A stretch of DNA of 64,000 bases from Vishniacozyma victoriae (lineage: Eukaryota; Basidiomycota; Tremellomycetes; Tremellales; Bulleribasidiaceae). The stretch spans positions 620,001-684,000 of the forward strand of contig JADPYG010000088.1 in NCBI GenBank assembly GCA_017654735.1, written 5' to 3'. Both the position numbers and the translations under genes were made by a program. The notes under the pieces are model-generated. The model did not search any database and was not told the DNA's origin. It was given only the letters and a program-made list of their open reading frames with translations. This document shows positions 23,401 to 37,584 of this stretch, piece by piece. The stretch's first letter is position 1, and every line of letters starts with the position of its first letter.

Positions 23401-24859
23401 CTACTGTTTCTTTTCTTCTTGAGCTCGGTGTACATCTTCTTCGGGATCGCGCAAGTCGTCTGCGTCCTGCCTAACATTTTCAATGTTTTTGTCCTTGTCG
23501 CCTAATTCTTTGTCTCGGTGTAGGCCGAATGGCTCGATGAGTTGTTGTAATTTGGGCCATAGCTGATCAACGGCATTTTTGGCATTATCGTTATCATCCA
23601 TTTCGAGGTCGGGGATATATGTCATTGTGGGTGTGGAGATACGTGGTGATACATGGGAAGTGGGAGATGGTGAAGAGGAGGCATGACCTTGAGCTTTATG
23701 TCCAGACGAAGAAGAGGGAGATTGGTGTACCTCGTCTGATGTGGATCCGGTTAAAGAAAATAGCGAATCGGGATAATGATCCGAAAAGTACTGATAATCA
23801 GCTAAACCTGGGTCTCGGATTCTGGAGGTTACCTTTAACAATGGTGCAGTCGATTCGTAGTACGCTTTCAGCCTCTTTGTGAACGTTTCCTAGCTATTTA
23901 GCGTGATTCGCACTTGAGCGAGAAGACGTACGGGCGTATCATCAGGTCTTTTACTCAACGGTTCACCTGTAACGTCGTCTATGCCCGGTACTTTGGGAGC
24001 AGAGTAGGTAGTATTATACACTCTGCCCGAGGGGAGATGGACCCATCGAGCTAGAGCGTAAATAGGGGTACATGACTGGTACGAGGTGCTCACCAGCGAT
24101 TCTAGCCATGATGACCGAGTCGGGGACGTTTAAGTGAACAATCATGTTCAATGGCCGGTCCTGTCATGTCAGCTATGATTCTCAAAATATTCGACATAAG
24201 CTACCTCGGCCTCGAGAACTTGGTCCAGTAGTTCTCCCTGATGCAGCGTACGGGGGAATCCGTCAATGATCCAGCTCTGGCTATCAGCTCTGAGCGACTG
24301 CGCGACGAACAAAGCTCACCTTGCCCTTCAGCCTATCGAGCTCGGCCTTGACGACGTCAAGCATTAGCTCGTCTGGAACTAAGCCTGACCTGTCAGCCTC
24401 TTCCACTATATGGTCAAATTATGACTGGACCCACCTCCGCTGGCGACCACCTCCTCGGCTCGTTTGCCGACTTCAGACTTGGCCATAATCTCTTTCCGCA
24501 GTACATCACCTGTAGACACGAAAGCAATGTCATAGTCTTTGACAAGTCTTAATATCAGCAACGGCATACTGATCCCTTCGCGGAAGCTCACCTCGCGCTC
24601 AATGTACCCTAGCCAGTCAGCTTAGTGTTTGTTGGAGCTGGACAAGACGTACCTTCCCACTACCTGGTTTACCAAACACCAGCATCCGCAGTCCCTTTTC
24701 TGTAGGACCTTTGTACTCCTCGCTATGCGATTGCTGGACGGCCTGCTTGAACTTGGATGCTAATGACTCGATAGTCTCGGCTACTGTGGGGCGGCATGGT
24801 GAAGATGAGAATGACCGATAACTCGGTCTAAGCGTTTGGACGAGAGGGCGAGCAAGCAT
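23401..24859 (-). CDS. Mitochondrial adenylate kinase, AK3/Adk2 type (GTP:AMP phosphotransferase)
   Basis: It interconverts nucleoside mono-, di- and triphosphates in the mitochondrial matrix. The ATG at 24859 starts [20 protein letters not shown], an Arg/Ser-rich presequence. The P-loop GKPGSGKGT is assembled across an intron. The AMP-binding [10 protein letters not shown], the core [10 protein letters not shown] and the lid [18 protein letters not shown] follow; the lid has no zinc cysteines. [14 protein letters not shown] is the usual helix after the lid. Odd point: between GSTSDE and [13 protein letters not shown], which correspond to adjacent segments in normal AK3 proteins, there is a Ser/Pro/Asp-rich insert of about 50 residues, and a charged tail of about 35 residues follows to the stop at 23401. 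Confidence 0.9.
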
Positions 24860-25046
24860 GGTGGGCAATGTGACTGTAGTAGTGTAGATGTCGGCGCCGT
24901 ATATAGTAGTCTAATCCCTAGTCTGCTAAGAGCTGGCTATAGCATAGCCCCTCTAAAGAGTGATATGAGCAACGTCAACATTCGTCAGGACCTTGACGCG
25001 ACTTTCGGCTCCTTTCTCGACACAAAGTCTTCTTTCATCCACAATC
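24860..25046. promoter_or_regulatory. Shared promoter, adenylate kinase and THOC3 homologue
   Basis: Only 187 bases separate the two divergent start codons, so both core promoters must lie here. A tatata string at about 24900 is a candidate for either direction. Confidence 0.5.
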
Positions 25047-26891
25047 ATGGTCAACGAATCAGATGGGATTCCATACCTACAATACTCGGCTAGGGAGCTC
25101 CCAGTAAGTTTTGATTGTCAAACCTTGCTGACCGCAGGTCCCGCGGTTTGGAAGGGCCCAAGAGGTCAGAGGGGGAAATACCAAATCTGTTCGCAGTATC
25201 GCATTTTCATGCGATGGTAAGAAGGTAGCAACGGGGACGGAATACAAAGGGCTACGTATATGGAATGCTACACAGCCTGTAGGTCTTGCTTGGCAGACCA
25301 AAATGGGGAGCTGACGATGTAGGTAGAGCTTAGTGGGAGCTACTCCTTACCGAAGAACTCAGATTCCAGTCCACACAATGGTCATGTCGGTATGTCCACT
25401 CCTTCTCCGCAAAGCCTCGCTAATATACCAGCTGCTCTAGCTTTCTCCCCAGTGGATTCAAACCTACTGGTCTCGGGCTGCAGAAGTGCTTCAAGCGGAC
25501 AAGTTGTGGTGATCTGGGATATATCCAGTACGCCCGAATTCCCCCTGCTAGGTCAAGCTGATCTTCAGAACCTTCAGCAGCTATCGCATCTTTCAAACTT
25601 CCAGGAGATATCCTCCACATCGACTTCCACCCCAGCGGAGCGCACTTCGCAGTGACCTGTACGAGAACACTGAGGGATGAGGCGGTCTTTTTCCGCCGGT
25701 CAGAAGTTACGGGGGAATGGGCACAGAGGCACGATATAGGATTAGGAGGATCGTTAGGAAACGTCGAATCGGAAGAGGTGAGTATTGTAGCGAGTCGTAC
25801 AACGATCACGCTGAGGAGTAGATAAATTCGCTACGCTTCTCCAAGTCTGGCAAATTACTCTGCGCAGTATCGAACGATGGGAGCGCCAATGCCTGGGCAT
25901 ACCCTCTGGCAGAAGTTTCCCGAGCACCATCACCATCCGAAGGTGCCCAAGTAGTAGACGCAGCAAAGATGGATGAAGCGGCCGAGGGCGAAGGGAGAGA
26001 CGAGGACGAACGCAAAAGCAGAGCATCGACGCCAAGGGAAGGCACACCGGTCGAGGAGGAAGGGAAACCTGCCGACGATGATAGTGCCGGAGAAGCATCT
26101 ACAAAGGAGCCAGCTGCTGGGGACGAGTCACCACAAATTATCGAGACTAGTACGGCGCAAGCGGACACGACCGATGTGGAGATGACGGACGTATCAAAGA
26201 CGGTCGGAGGTATTCCCGCGGAGGAGGAGACAGAAACCGATATCGAGATGCCAGTCGCATCTAGCAGTCAAGCAGTCAAGTCGGGAACGATCGCAAGCCC
26301 ACCTTCGAGATCGAGTGCGCCATCTCGCGTACCCACACCTCCACCCGCTACAGCATCCACGACGATACAGGCGAAAGTGGTCCCGCTCAAATGCCTGCGG
26401 CATACGATCTGCCATTCTGCTTCTCTGCTCAGCTTGAGCTTTGATCCCAGTGGAAAGTACGTATGGTCAATGATGATTGCTTTATCTACTGACCTCTAGG
26501 TTCATGGCGATAGGTGGTCAAGATGCCATGCTGAGCCTGTTTGACACTCAAGATTGGATCTGTCAGCGGACATTCGACATGTGCACGTAGGTCATTAGGA
26601 AGGAAGCAAGTCGTAAGCTGACATGTAGTGCGGCAATCCGTCATTCAGCATTCTCATCAGATGGCGAGCTAATAGCAATCGCCGGAGACGACTCCTTCAT
26701 CTTTATTGTACGTTGTCTGATACCCACCAAAATCAGCTGACGATTAGGTATCGACCTACTCGAAGGAATTGGTCGGGAAGATACCTGTTGTTGGGGCTGT
26801 CTTGTCGATTGTTTGGCATCCGAAGAAGAATTGGCTGGCTTACTGTACGAGCAGGGGAGGCTTGATTTGGTATACGGTATATCAAGAATGA
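25047..26891 (+). CDS. THO complex subunit 3 (Tex1/THOC3-like WD40 protein)
   Basis: THO/TREX couples transcription with mRNA export; Tex1/THOC3 is its WD40 subunit. The ATG at 25047 starts MVNESDGIPYLQYS. Spliced WD blades include VRSIAFSCDGKKVATGTEY, ALAFSP then VVVIWDIS, LHIDFHPSGAHFAVTCTRT and INSLRFSKSGKLLCAV. The most specific matches to THOC3 are HTICHSASLLSLSFDPSGK, FMAIGGQDAMLSLFDT, AIRHSAFSSDGELIAIAGDD and LSIVWHPKKNWLAY, in family order. Odd point: an acidic, Thr/Ser/Pro-rich insert of about 140 residues (about 25930-26380) splits the propeller between two blades. The stop is at 26891. The family is well supported, although WD40 proteins resemble one another. Confidence 0.78.
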
Positions 26892-27159
26892 AAGCTCATA
26901 ATGGTCCGGTCGCCAGCGGCCCTTCCACAACAGCTGGCCCGTCGTTCCTGACCTGCAGAGGACCTCACCGATGCTCAATTGACTGGCTATACGAGATCGC
27001 TCGTTCGCGATAAACATAGCTCGCGCCAATGGTGAGACAAGCTTGTTGGGCAGCTATCATGTATTGATGGCATACATCATAGTCTCTCACGTTCGCCAAG
27101 TACGATTCTCCACCTAGAGAATCTGCGGATTCCCTCGTCCGATCCTATATCTGGCGTGC

Positions 27160-27876
27160 TCAGGTGTTAGCTCCGACACTCGACGACTCATTGGTGACCT
27201 CTCTTCTGCTGCCAGTTCCTGGAATTGCTCGACTACCGGAGCTCTGAAGATCGGACTCGACAACATACAAGACCCCATGCTGGACAGTGGTCAGCAAGCG
27301 AGATAACTGAGCCGGTGACGCACCGAGCCGTCTTTTTCATCATTGTACTCGAAATCCCACCATACTTGATAAGTGTCCCTGATAAGTCCGTCCTCCTCGA
27401 CGACTACTGTCCCACAACTCACCTCCGGCACCCTCACACGGAACTTACATTCTTCCGGCTCCCACCACATTTTCTGCTATGATTTCAGGATTCAGCTCGG
27501 GTACTCAATGCTCACCCATTGACCCGGTTTTCCAACAGTCTTGACATGTTTGAAAGATTCGGCGAACCAGCTTAGTTTGAGTCCTGGATAATCCTGCTGT
27601 GCCTGCAGAACTGTCTCGTCTCTTGCGGCCGTGGAGACCAGCTCAACTCGTCAACGAGAAGTCCATGTATAGAGGTTGACGTACATTCGGAGCCTCGGAC
27701 TCTCTGTAATGGACATTGCAGATCTTCTCCCATATCCTCTTTCGACAGGTATCTTGGTCCTCTTTGGTGGCCCCGAGTATGGTAAGGGCACTTCGGGTAT
27801 CGGTGGGAGCTCTGCAATGATCAGCTTTGTTCTACCCCCCCCCCCCCCCCCCGCCTTATCTTACTCACCCTGACAT
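27160..27876 (-). CDS. Unknown small protein, five exons
   Basis: Exons at 27876-27869, 27811-27685, 27641-27516, 27476-27324 and 27279-27160 join in one frame to 177 residues beginning MSGAPTDTRSALTILGATKE. Every junction has GT-AG ends; three of the four introns carry a CTGAT, CTGA or CTGAC branch site. The first exon is only 8 bases. Notable patches are WEKICNVHYRESEAP, LKLSWFAESFKHVKTVGKPG, KMWWEPEECKFRVRVPEVSC and RDTYQVWWDFEYND: rich in Trp, Tyr and charged residues, with no signal peptide or membrane helix, so probably a soluble intracellular protein. The tail is Ser-rich. I recognise no family. The order 'KH.K..G, WxxxE, RV, C, DG, VW' recurs in the next gene upstream on the same strand, suggesting a diverged pair. 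Confidence 0.6.
27835..27852. repeat. C18 homopolymer inside an intron
   Basis: Eighteen consecutive C on the plus strand (G in the sense of the minus-strand gene) lie in intron 1 (27812-27868) of the unknown gene, between its donor and its branch site. It is the longest single-base run I noticed in the window. Exact length in the genome may differ if sequencing slipped. Confidence 0.9.
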
Positions 27877-28652
27877 TGAGGACAGATTGGCCGAGTATAT
27901 GTGACTTTAGACACCGGTATTAGGCTGTAGGAAGGATGAAGTCGTTGAATGAGCTGATAAAGCGGACATCCATGGACAGCAACAGAAGACTTGCCCCTTG
28001 TTACTCGCCTGTTACTCCGGCGGTGAAGACCAGCAGAGGGGTCCTGCTACAAGGGATCAACATGGATTCAAAGGAAGCAAGACTTGACCCCGATACTGCC
28101 ACAAGCCCCTCACGGCAGCCGTGAAGGAGTGGCAGCGTGGAGCTGTCTCAGCACAGCTTTACGTTCGAGTCAATGGTGGGTCCTAGCCCAGTCTCTGGAT
28201 CACAAGGGATTGCACATAGCTTAAGGACTCTGCCATACGACTCCACGCTGCTCACTAGGCCATTTTCAAAGGATTGCTGGTCGCCAAGATATCCTTTGGG
28301 CACCTGCACCTGATCGAAACTGCTAGTGCCCCGTTTCTTGTTTTGATGGCGGCGAGGCCTTGACTAGCCGCTTGCAGTACATAAGTAGCTTATCAGAGTG
28401 GATCGAGAGCACAAAAGAGGATATAGTACATATTGTGAGGCCTCTGACGCCCGGCGCGGCCCCCCGCCCTCACTTTGCGGACACATATGGGCTTATTTCG
28501 CCACCGGACTCTACGGAGCTGAACTCGATCGGATGTCCAGTATAGCTTCCCCTGATGACCAGATGGACGCATTGTGCAGACTCAGAAGTGGCTGTCATCA
28601 TATACATGTGGGGAGGTCCGAGGACAGACCTCGTGAGCGCCCAAAATCTTCT
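27877..28652. other. Intergenic region between the two unknown genes
   Basis: These 776 bases contain only short unsupported frames. They hold the promoter of the downstream unknown gene and perhaps part of the 3' end of the upstream one, whose last exon is uncertain. Confidence 0.5.
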
Positions 28653-29430
28653 TCACTTCTTCTACATGTGACGATCGTCTGCTCCAATATCTCCGTCGGC
28701 TTACCCTTGGATCGATGAAAACGCGGCCATGCTCTTGAAAAGTCGCTCTACACGTCAGCAGCTCGTCTACAAGTCTGTCTCAGGATTAGAAAACTTGCCG
28801 GCGAAGGACACGCGGGGAGGTTCATAGCGCACGGGGAAAGCCTGAATGATCAGCCGCAATATCACCGAATAGGCTCACGGCCGACTCTGGCGTAGTCAGA
28901 TCTTTGAACCAGACATCAAACTAGAGTGGATCAGCAGTAGTCCCTGGATGCAGTTCACTCACAGTTCCATCAACAGTGTCTTTGGGGTTGCAGCTCTTGC
29001 TGCTCACCCTCAACACATCTCTTGTGTCACCATGGGCGGTCTCGTACTGTACCCACAGAGTCCCGTCCTCTGTTTCTCCGCGAGTCTGCTTGCCATGCTT
29101 GACCGTGTTGGGTACGTACTGTCCGATCAATCATATTTTCAGACTCAGCCCCGAGATACCCAACCTACCTGGCTGTGGGGTTCCATAGTCAGCTATGAGT
29201 GTAAGCAATCGCGCAACTGAAATTAGATTCGAGGCAAGACTCACTCGATCCAGTAAGGTTTTTCTCGCCGTCTCGGGTATCTCTTCCTCCGGAAAGAAAT
29301 CCTGAAACACATGTGGCGCTCTGCTCAATTTGGAGCGGTATGTGGGTGACAGTGTCTGGTCCTCAGCAGTAGGGGCGGCCACCGGCGCCAAGTCCTTCCA
29401 CTCAGCTGGGGGCGTCCAGGTGCTGCTCAT
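28653..29430 (-). CDS. Unknown small protein, about 160 residues
   Basis: The ATG at 29430 opens MSSTWTPPAEWKDLAPV. Exons at 29430-29245, 29118-28963, 28920-28879, 28841-28795 and 28747-28705 keep one frame; introns end in CTGAT or GCTGAC branch contexts. Patches include HVFQDFFPEEEIPETARKTL, YVPNTVKHGKQTRGE, TLWVQYETAHGDTRDVLRVS and TFDVWFKDLTTPESA. No signal peptide or membrane segment is visible. The 3' end is uncertain: after FIDPR one more intron gives a quick stop at 28653, whereas reading through adds about 40 residues; leaving intron 3 unspliced would also end the protein early. No family is recognised. Its layout resembles the unknown gene just downstream on the same strand. Confidence 0.5.
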
Positions 29431-30406
29431 TGCAAAGCATGTCGATGTGTACCGCTTCTGTTGGGGAGTCGATGTGTGATCTGGAGACCTAACAGGTGAT
29501 GGGAAAGTGATGTGTGATGATCAATCACTTCACTCCACCTTCGAAGTCCATGCTCCACCCAAGCTTCATTTGGGATCCATGAAAGGACGTTGCAAACGTC
29601 AAACGTCAACTATCTCGCCACAGCGCGGGGGACAAGCAGCGGCTTTCTAGTAGAAGAGATCAGCGTTATCAAAGGAAGCCTGCTGCCTGGACCCTACTAC
29701 TACCATGATGGCCTGGCCGTAGCCATTCCAGATGTGCTAGTGGGGTGCAACGACTCTGGACTCGTACGTGCTTGAGGACGGGGTCATCTGCTGAGACGGA
29801 TGTTCTCTTTGTCGCACAACTCGCAAGTTTCCGTCGACCGGAAAGGCATAAGTCTCTTATTGTTCGCAAAGCTATGTACTTCTTCGTGCCAAAATACTAC
29901 GGCCTTTCACTCACTCCTTTTGTAGAGGGGTGACGTTGACATTTTCAGGACCCAAGTACCACGCCCCCTGATAAAGCACACTCATCAAGTCTTGGCTAAT
30001 CAGTGTCTCATTGATTGCAGCCATAGCTTGTTGTCGAGCATCCCAAACGGTTCAGTCACGGAGTGACTTGCTGCCATGTGCAAAGCTCTCTCCGGTAGTA
30101 CGTTGTACACATTAGCACCACCGACTGCCTCACCGAACGTCATGGCTAGGTCTGACCTTCCAGAGTGACGGATCGTGTGAATGGCATTCGCACCCCCTTT
30201 CCCGGATCTAGTTTAAGCCTTGGCTTCGGCAGCTATTGAAGGTTGCGAGAGACACCTGATCGCTGCGCGAAATACTTCTCTCCAGATACCTCGTCACCTC
30301 GATCGAGCAATCGCTACCAGGTATTCGAATGTTACGAGATGTCATAAATGCCAGGTGTGACATCGGAGTTCCTCTATGATTATACCTGCTGGCCGCTCTC
30401 TCCGGC
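29431..30406. other. Intergenic region, nothing recognised
   Basis: About 980 bases between the start of an unknown minus-strand gene and the 3' end of the RecQ gene. No frame, repeat or RNA gene in it convinces me; it includes the promoter of the unknown gene. Confidence 0.5.
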
Positions 30407-33400
30407 TCATTTACCTATCTTCCAGCCTCCTTCTACGTCAGAACTACTCTCAATCTCATCGAACTCATGATGACTCTCACTATCCAACCCCAGGGGATTT
30501 TCATTTTCGGAATCGGAATCGGACGGAATATCTTTTTCTTCGTCTATCGGTTTCTTGGCTTTCTTCTTTGGAGCCGCTTTTGCTTTCTTCGATGTCATAG
30601 CCTTCTTTGGTTTTCCGCTGTTGTCGTAGTCATCCTCGTTCTCATCGTCGACTTCGGCTTTTTTCTTCCCCTTCTTCACTTTCGGGGCTGGGAATGTACA
30701 TTCGACTGGCTCGGCAACTGACCCCACTTCGATGTCGGCTTGAGACATGCGAAGTAGTCTTGCTGCTTTCGGACCCAGAATGAGGTACACGTTGACGCTG
30801 TCTGGGTTGTCAGCTGGATTGTAGTACCCTGTCGACCGGGATTGTTACATACATGATGTAGGGTGATATGCTACATCGTCAGCCAATGCCAATACCAAGC
30901 GATAAAACACTCACAATCCTTCAAGTATCCCAGCAGAGTGAGATGGGTGAGCAAAGCTTCCGTGTCCTAGTCATCAGTGTCCGCCGTTGATTGAGGCCTA
31001 CTTCTTTGTTGAGAGTAATCTTCCCACCGGCCACCGAGGCCGTGTCCATCGAGACCTTCTCCGGGTCTGCCTTTCTCTTCTTCTGGTTCCCGCCCGACGA
31101 TATGCCTGTGTAGCTTGCACTACCGAGACCTCTGGCAAGATCAGAGACGTTCGACAGCGTTGCCCTCCCGCTATTTCGTTCCACCTCCCTGACGACCTTG
31201 AGGATCCTCCAGGTCTCCAAAGTGATATCCTTGGTGATGATCGAACTCGGATCTCGAAGGCAATTATCACAACTGCCACAGGAGGCGACGCTACCAGAAC
31301 TGTTGCCGGAAAGCGTGTCCCCATGGTCCCAAGCGTTGGTCGAGAGTTGGGCGCTTGTGGAGAAGTACTGCTCATCAGCTCAAACACCGGGTGTTGACTT
31401 ACTCTAGCAAACGCGATCTTACGGCAGGTCTTCAAGTCCTGAGCAAACTTGAGCATTTCGTGCACTGGCGTCAGACATCGCCATGAGCTGTGACTTACGC
31501 TTCGAAGGGCCCTCTGCATCGGCATATATCAAGGATGATAGCCTTGAAGCGTCTTGACCACGATAAAACAGGATACAGTCACTGTTCTTGCCATCACGGC
31601 CTGCTCGTCCCGTCTCTTGGTAGTATCCGTCAAGCGATTTTGACATCTAGGTATGAGCTTTGCGAGACTGACGACCCTTACCGAGTTGTCTGATGATCAG
31701 TATCTGGATCGTTACAATGCGGAGAATCACTTACGAATGACGTATCGTACATCTCCCTTGTCGATACCGAGACCGAACGCGATGGTGGCGCAGATGCAAC
31801 TTGGCGTGTGAGCTTCCGATCTCGGTGGTCATGATTCACTCACTTGACCTTTCCTTCTCTCCATTTGACGTGAATCCTCTCTTTCTCGGTCTCGGAGATA
31901 CCGGCGTGGTATACCCCAGTCTATCGTCAGCAAAACAGTGTGAAATTGAGACCTCACCTTGATGGACCCGCCAGACCATTCGGCCAGCTCGTCGGCTACT
32001 TGTTCTGCATCCTTCTTGCTCAGGCAGTAAATGATGCCACTATCGCCCCTGGCGGTCAGTGTCACTGCGTCGAAGTACAAACTCACTGATGCTTCTCCTT
32101 GATCCAGGTACCTATCTTTTCGATGGCAGCCTTGCTGCCTTGTGGTTTCGTCTGGACCGAGTAATGCAGATTCGGACGATAAAGGGGTGATGTGAAAAAC
32201 ACAGTGCCCTTTTTATTGGCGGCTAGAGTTCAGCTCGGACATCCACGGCAGCTCACCTCCTCCATCACAGATCGGGGGGAGTCGAAGGATTTTCAGCAAG
32301 TCTGGCAGTGTTTTGGTGCTCAAGGTTGCGGTCTAGACAAGCATTAGCATTGAGCCGAGGTCATGGTTGTTGACTCACGACAGCCTGAATGGGGACATTT
32401 GGGAATAACGTCTTCAGAGAACCTAGTTTCTTGTAGTCGGGTCTGAAATCTGCAGGGTTCAGTAGTGAAGCAGCAATAGATGGCAGACAGACATACCATG
32501 ACCCAACTGGCTGCAACAATGCGCTTCGTCTGCAGGTCAGACAAGCGAGCGACAAAAGCTCACCGATCACGAAACGTGCTATGACATCAGCCATCACTGT
32601 CCATGCCTAAATTACAACCACTCACTCAATCTCCCCCGAGTGTTCACCTTCTCCAGGATAGACATGAAGCGCTTTGACTTCGCGATTTTCTCTGGCTACA
32701 CGTCGTCAGGCCCGAGCTGGAAGAATGAGTTCCTGGGACTTGCAGTTACATAGCATAGCTCAATGATCAGCTTAGTCTACCAGATGACGCAGTGTTGCTC
32801 ACTCTAATCTCTCTTCCACCAGAGCCTCCTCCCTGCTCCAATCGCTTGAGGGCGATATTCTGTTCTTCGGTGCTGGTGCTTCCGGTCAACATCTATCATC
32901 AGCTCCCCTCATTCGCAGCCACTCACCACACACTCCACTCCCAAAGCCTTCAAGGCTCTGACTTGATCCCAAATCAAGGCCAGAAGCGGACTGATCACCA
33001 CTGTCAAGCCTACCTTGCCTACTATGGCTGGCAGTTGATAGGTCAAGCTCTTTCCCCCTCCCGTTGGCATTACACAAACGATATCCCGAACGTCCAGTGC
33101 TGCATTTATGACTCCTTCTTGACATAATCGGAAATTGTCGAGGCCGAATTGCTTCTTGAGGAGTGCGCGGATTGCACCAGACCACTCGAATTTGTCGGCT
33201 TGATAGTTGATGACTGGCTGGCCAGAGCTGGGCCGAGTCAACGAAGAGGAGGTAGAGCGATTCACAGTAGTCTTCGAGCGAGAGGAAGCATCCAATTGAG
33301 CCTGTAGCTCGTCGCACTCTGCTCGCACTTCCTTTCGAAGACTCTGGTAGCTCGCGATTTGGTCTACAAGACTCCTCTCCTAATGAGTCAGCTCCTTCTA

Positions 33401-33645
33401 TAGACACACACACACACCTCTGCTTTCAGTTTCTCGATTTTCCCACGAAGACGCTGCTTTTCGTCGAACTCGTCTCCGAGATTGTATGAATCATCCATGC
33501 TGGTCGACTTGATTTCCCGCTTCCTCGAAGAACCGGCTGTCGGCATAGCTTCGAGAACTTCGATATCGTCGGGTATTGGTATTGATTCATACTCATCTTC
33601 GAAGTCATCATCTGCAAGGTCTATCACCTCTACGTGAGACGGCAT
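30407..33645 (-). CDS. RecQ-family DNA helicase, RECQ1/RECQL type
   Basis: RecQ helicases unwind branched DNA in a 3'-5' direction and guard replication forks. The ATG at 33645 starts [19 protein letters not shown] coiled-coil segment ([12 protein letters not shown] and [14 protein letters not shown]) precedes the helicase core, as in human RECQ1. Helicase motifs are [20 protein letters not shown], Walker [29 protein letters not shown], the DEAH box in [37 protein letters not shown], then [18 protein letters not shown]. The zinc-binding CGSCDNC and the late [12 protein letters not shown] match the RQC region of RECQ1. A Lys- and acid-rich tail looks like a nuclear targeting segment. The RECQ1 coiled coil and the lack of an HRDC-like domain argue against a Sgs1/BLM identity. 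Confidence 0.87.
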
Positions 33646-33837
33646 TTAGGTTCATGAATGTTGTTGATGTAAGGATATGTATAATTATAGTGGAATGTCA
33701 TGTAATCTCATGTTCACAAAAGTCAGGCGCGTTATCGATATATGCTGACGTAAACTTATGGTAACCGCTTAAATTTCCAGATCTACGGTTGTTGATGCAC
33801 AATACCATACTTGATAGCTCATATACATAATAGCAGC
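33646..33837. promoter_or_regulatory. Shared promoter, RecQ helicase and NCL1/TRM4
   Basis: The two genes diverge with only 192 bases between start codons. The spacer is AT-rich compared with its flanks. Both core promoters must lie in it. Confidence 0.5.
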
Positions 33838-36767
<2,930 letters not shown>

Positions 36768-37038
36768 TAACTGCATGCATACACGTAATCTTGGGCGCCT
36801 CAGATGCTCGACTATAGACTCGCTAGGCCGCAGCGAGGTCAGATATCGAGAGCTGGTGGCTACCTTCATGTACAAAGGGCTAGGGCTCAAAGGACTGACA
36901 GGAGCTGACACGTTGATCTCTGGCTATCCTTTGATTGTGACGCCTCAGCATAGACAGTCTGCCTTCAACCGCAACTCAACTCTTCACAACTCAAATCGTA
37001 CACCTGCCTTTTGCTCGACCTCACAATACCATAACACC

Positions 37039-37584
37039 ATGAGCAACACTTCATCCCGTGACACCGCAGTTGAGGGAGCCGGCCCAGACGCATCGCCGTA
37101 TGAGGATCCCACGCCTTATGAGATTGCGGTCAGAACAGAGCTCAGAAAACTTTACGACAAAGCCTTCAACGCATGCCCGCCTAATCTGATGGCCTGCGTC
37201 ATGCTCGATTCCGAACAAATGACCTTGGCTCCGAAGTGCCGCTTGATCGAGGAGGCGGCTCGGATCTTGAAAGTCTCCTGTCGCGACTCGGTTCAGACAG
37301 CCATACAATGCGGCAGACACCGCCAAGAGATCTTCGCCTCCGCAAAGAAGATCTTCGAAGGCCATGATTTCGGGACACCTGCCGAGATTAAAGCGAGTAT
37401 CGAATGGTTGACCAAACACAATAAAATATTTGCAAAGCAAGCCGAGATACAAGGGTGGCTGTCCAAAAGGGAACCTTTCATGACAGCGGGCCGCTTTGAC
37501 GACAATCTTGCCTACCTCCCAGACACTTCACAAACCGCTAAACAAACCGCTAAACAATTCGCCTCGGACGTTGTCGACAAATGA
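37039..37584 (+). CDS. Hypothetical protein, 181 residues, 5' part of a TGA-interrupted frame
   Basis: The ATG at 37039 starts MSNTSSRDTAVEGAGPDAS and runs without introns to a TGA at 37582-37584. The protein is soluble-looking, with four Cys in the middle (NACPPNLMACVM, APKCRL, VSCRD), helical Ala/Glu/Lys-rich stretches and the C-terminal part IKASIEWLTKHNKIFAKQAE. Intronless genes are rare in this window. Past the TGA the same frame stays open for 206 more codons (next entry), with the same style of sequence, so the two may be one protein interrupted by a stop or read through it. No family is recognised. Confidence 0.55.
   Translation: MSNTSSRDTAVEGAGPDASPYEDPTPYEIAVRTELRKLYDKAFNACPPNLMACVMLDSEQMTLAPKCRLIEEAARILKVSCRDSVQTAIQCGRHRQEIFASAKKIFEGHDFGTPAEIKASIEWLTKHNKIFAKQAEIQGWLSKREPFMTAGRFDDNLAYLPDTSQTAKQTAKQFASDVVDK

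Noticed and set aside
27225..27482. Plus-strand frame of 85 codons
   Set aside because: It is antisense to two well-supported exons of the unknown minus-strand gene.
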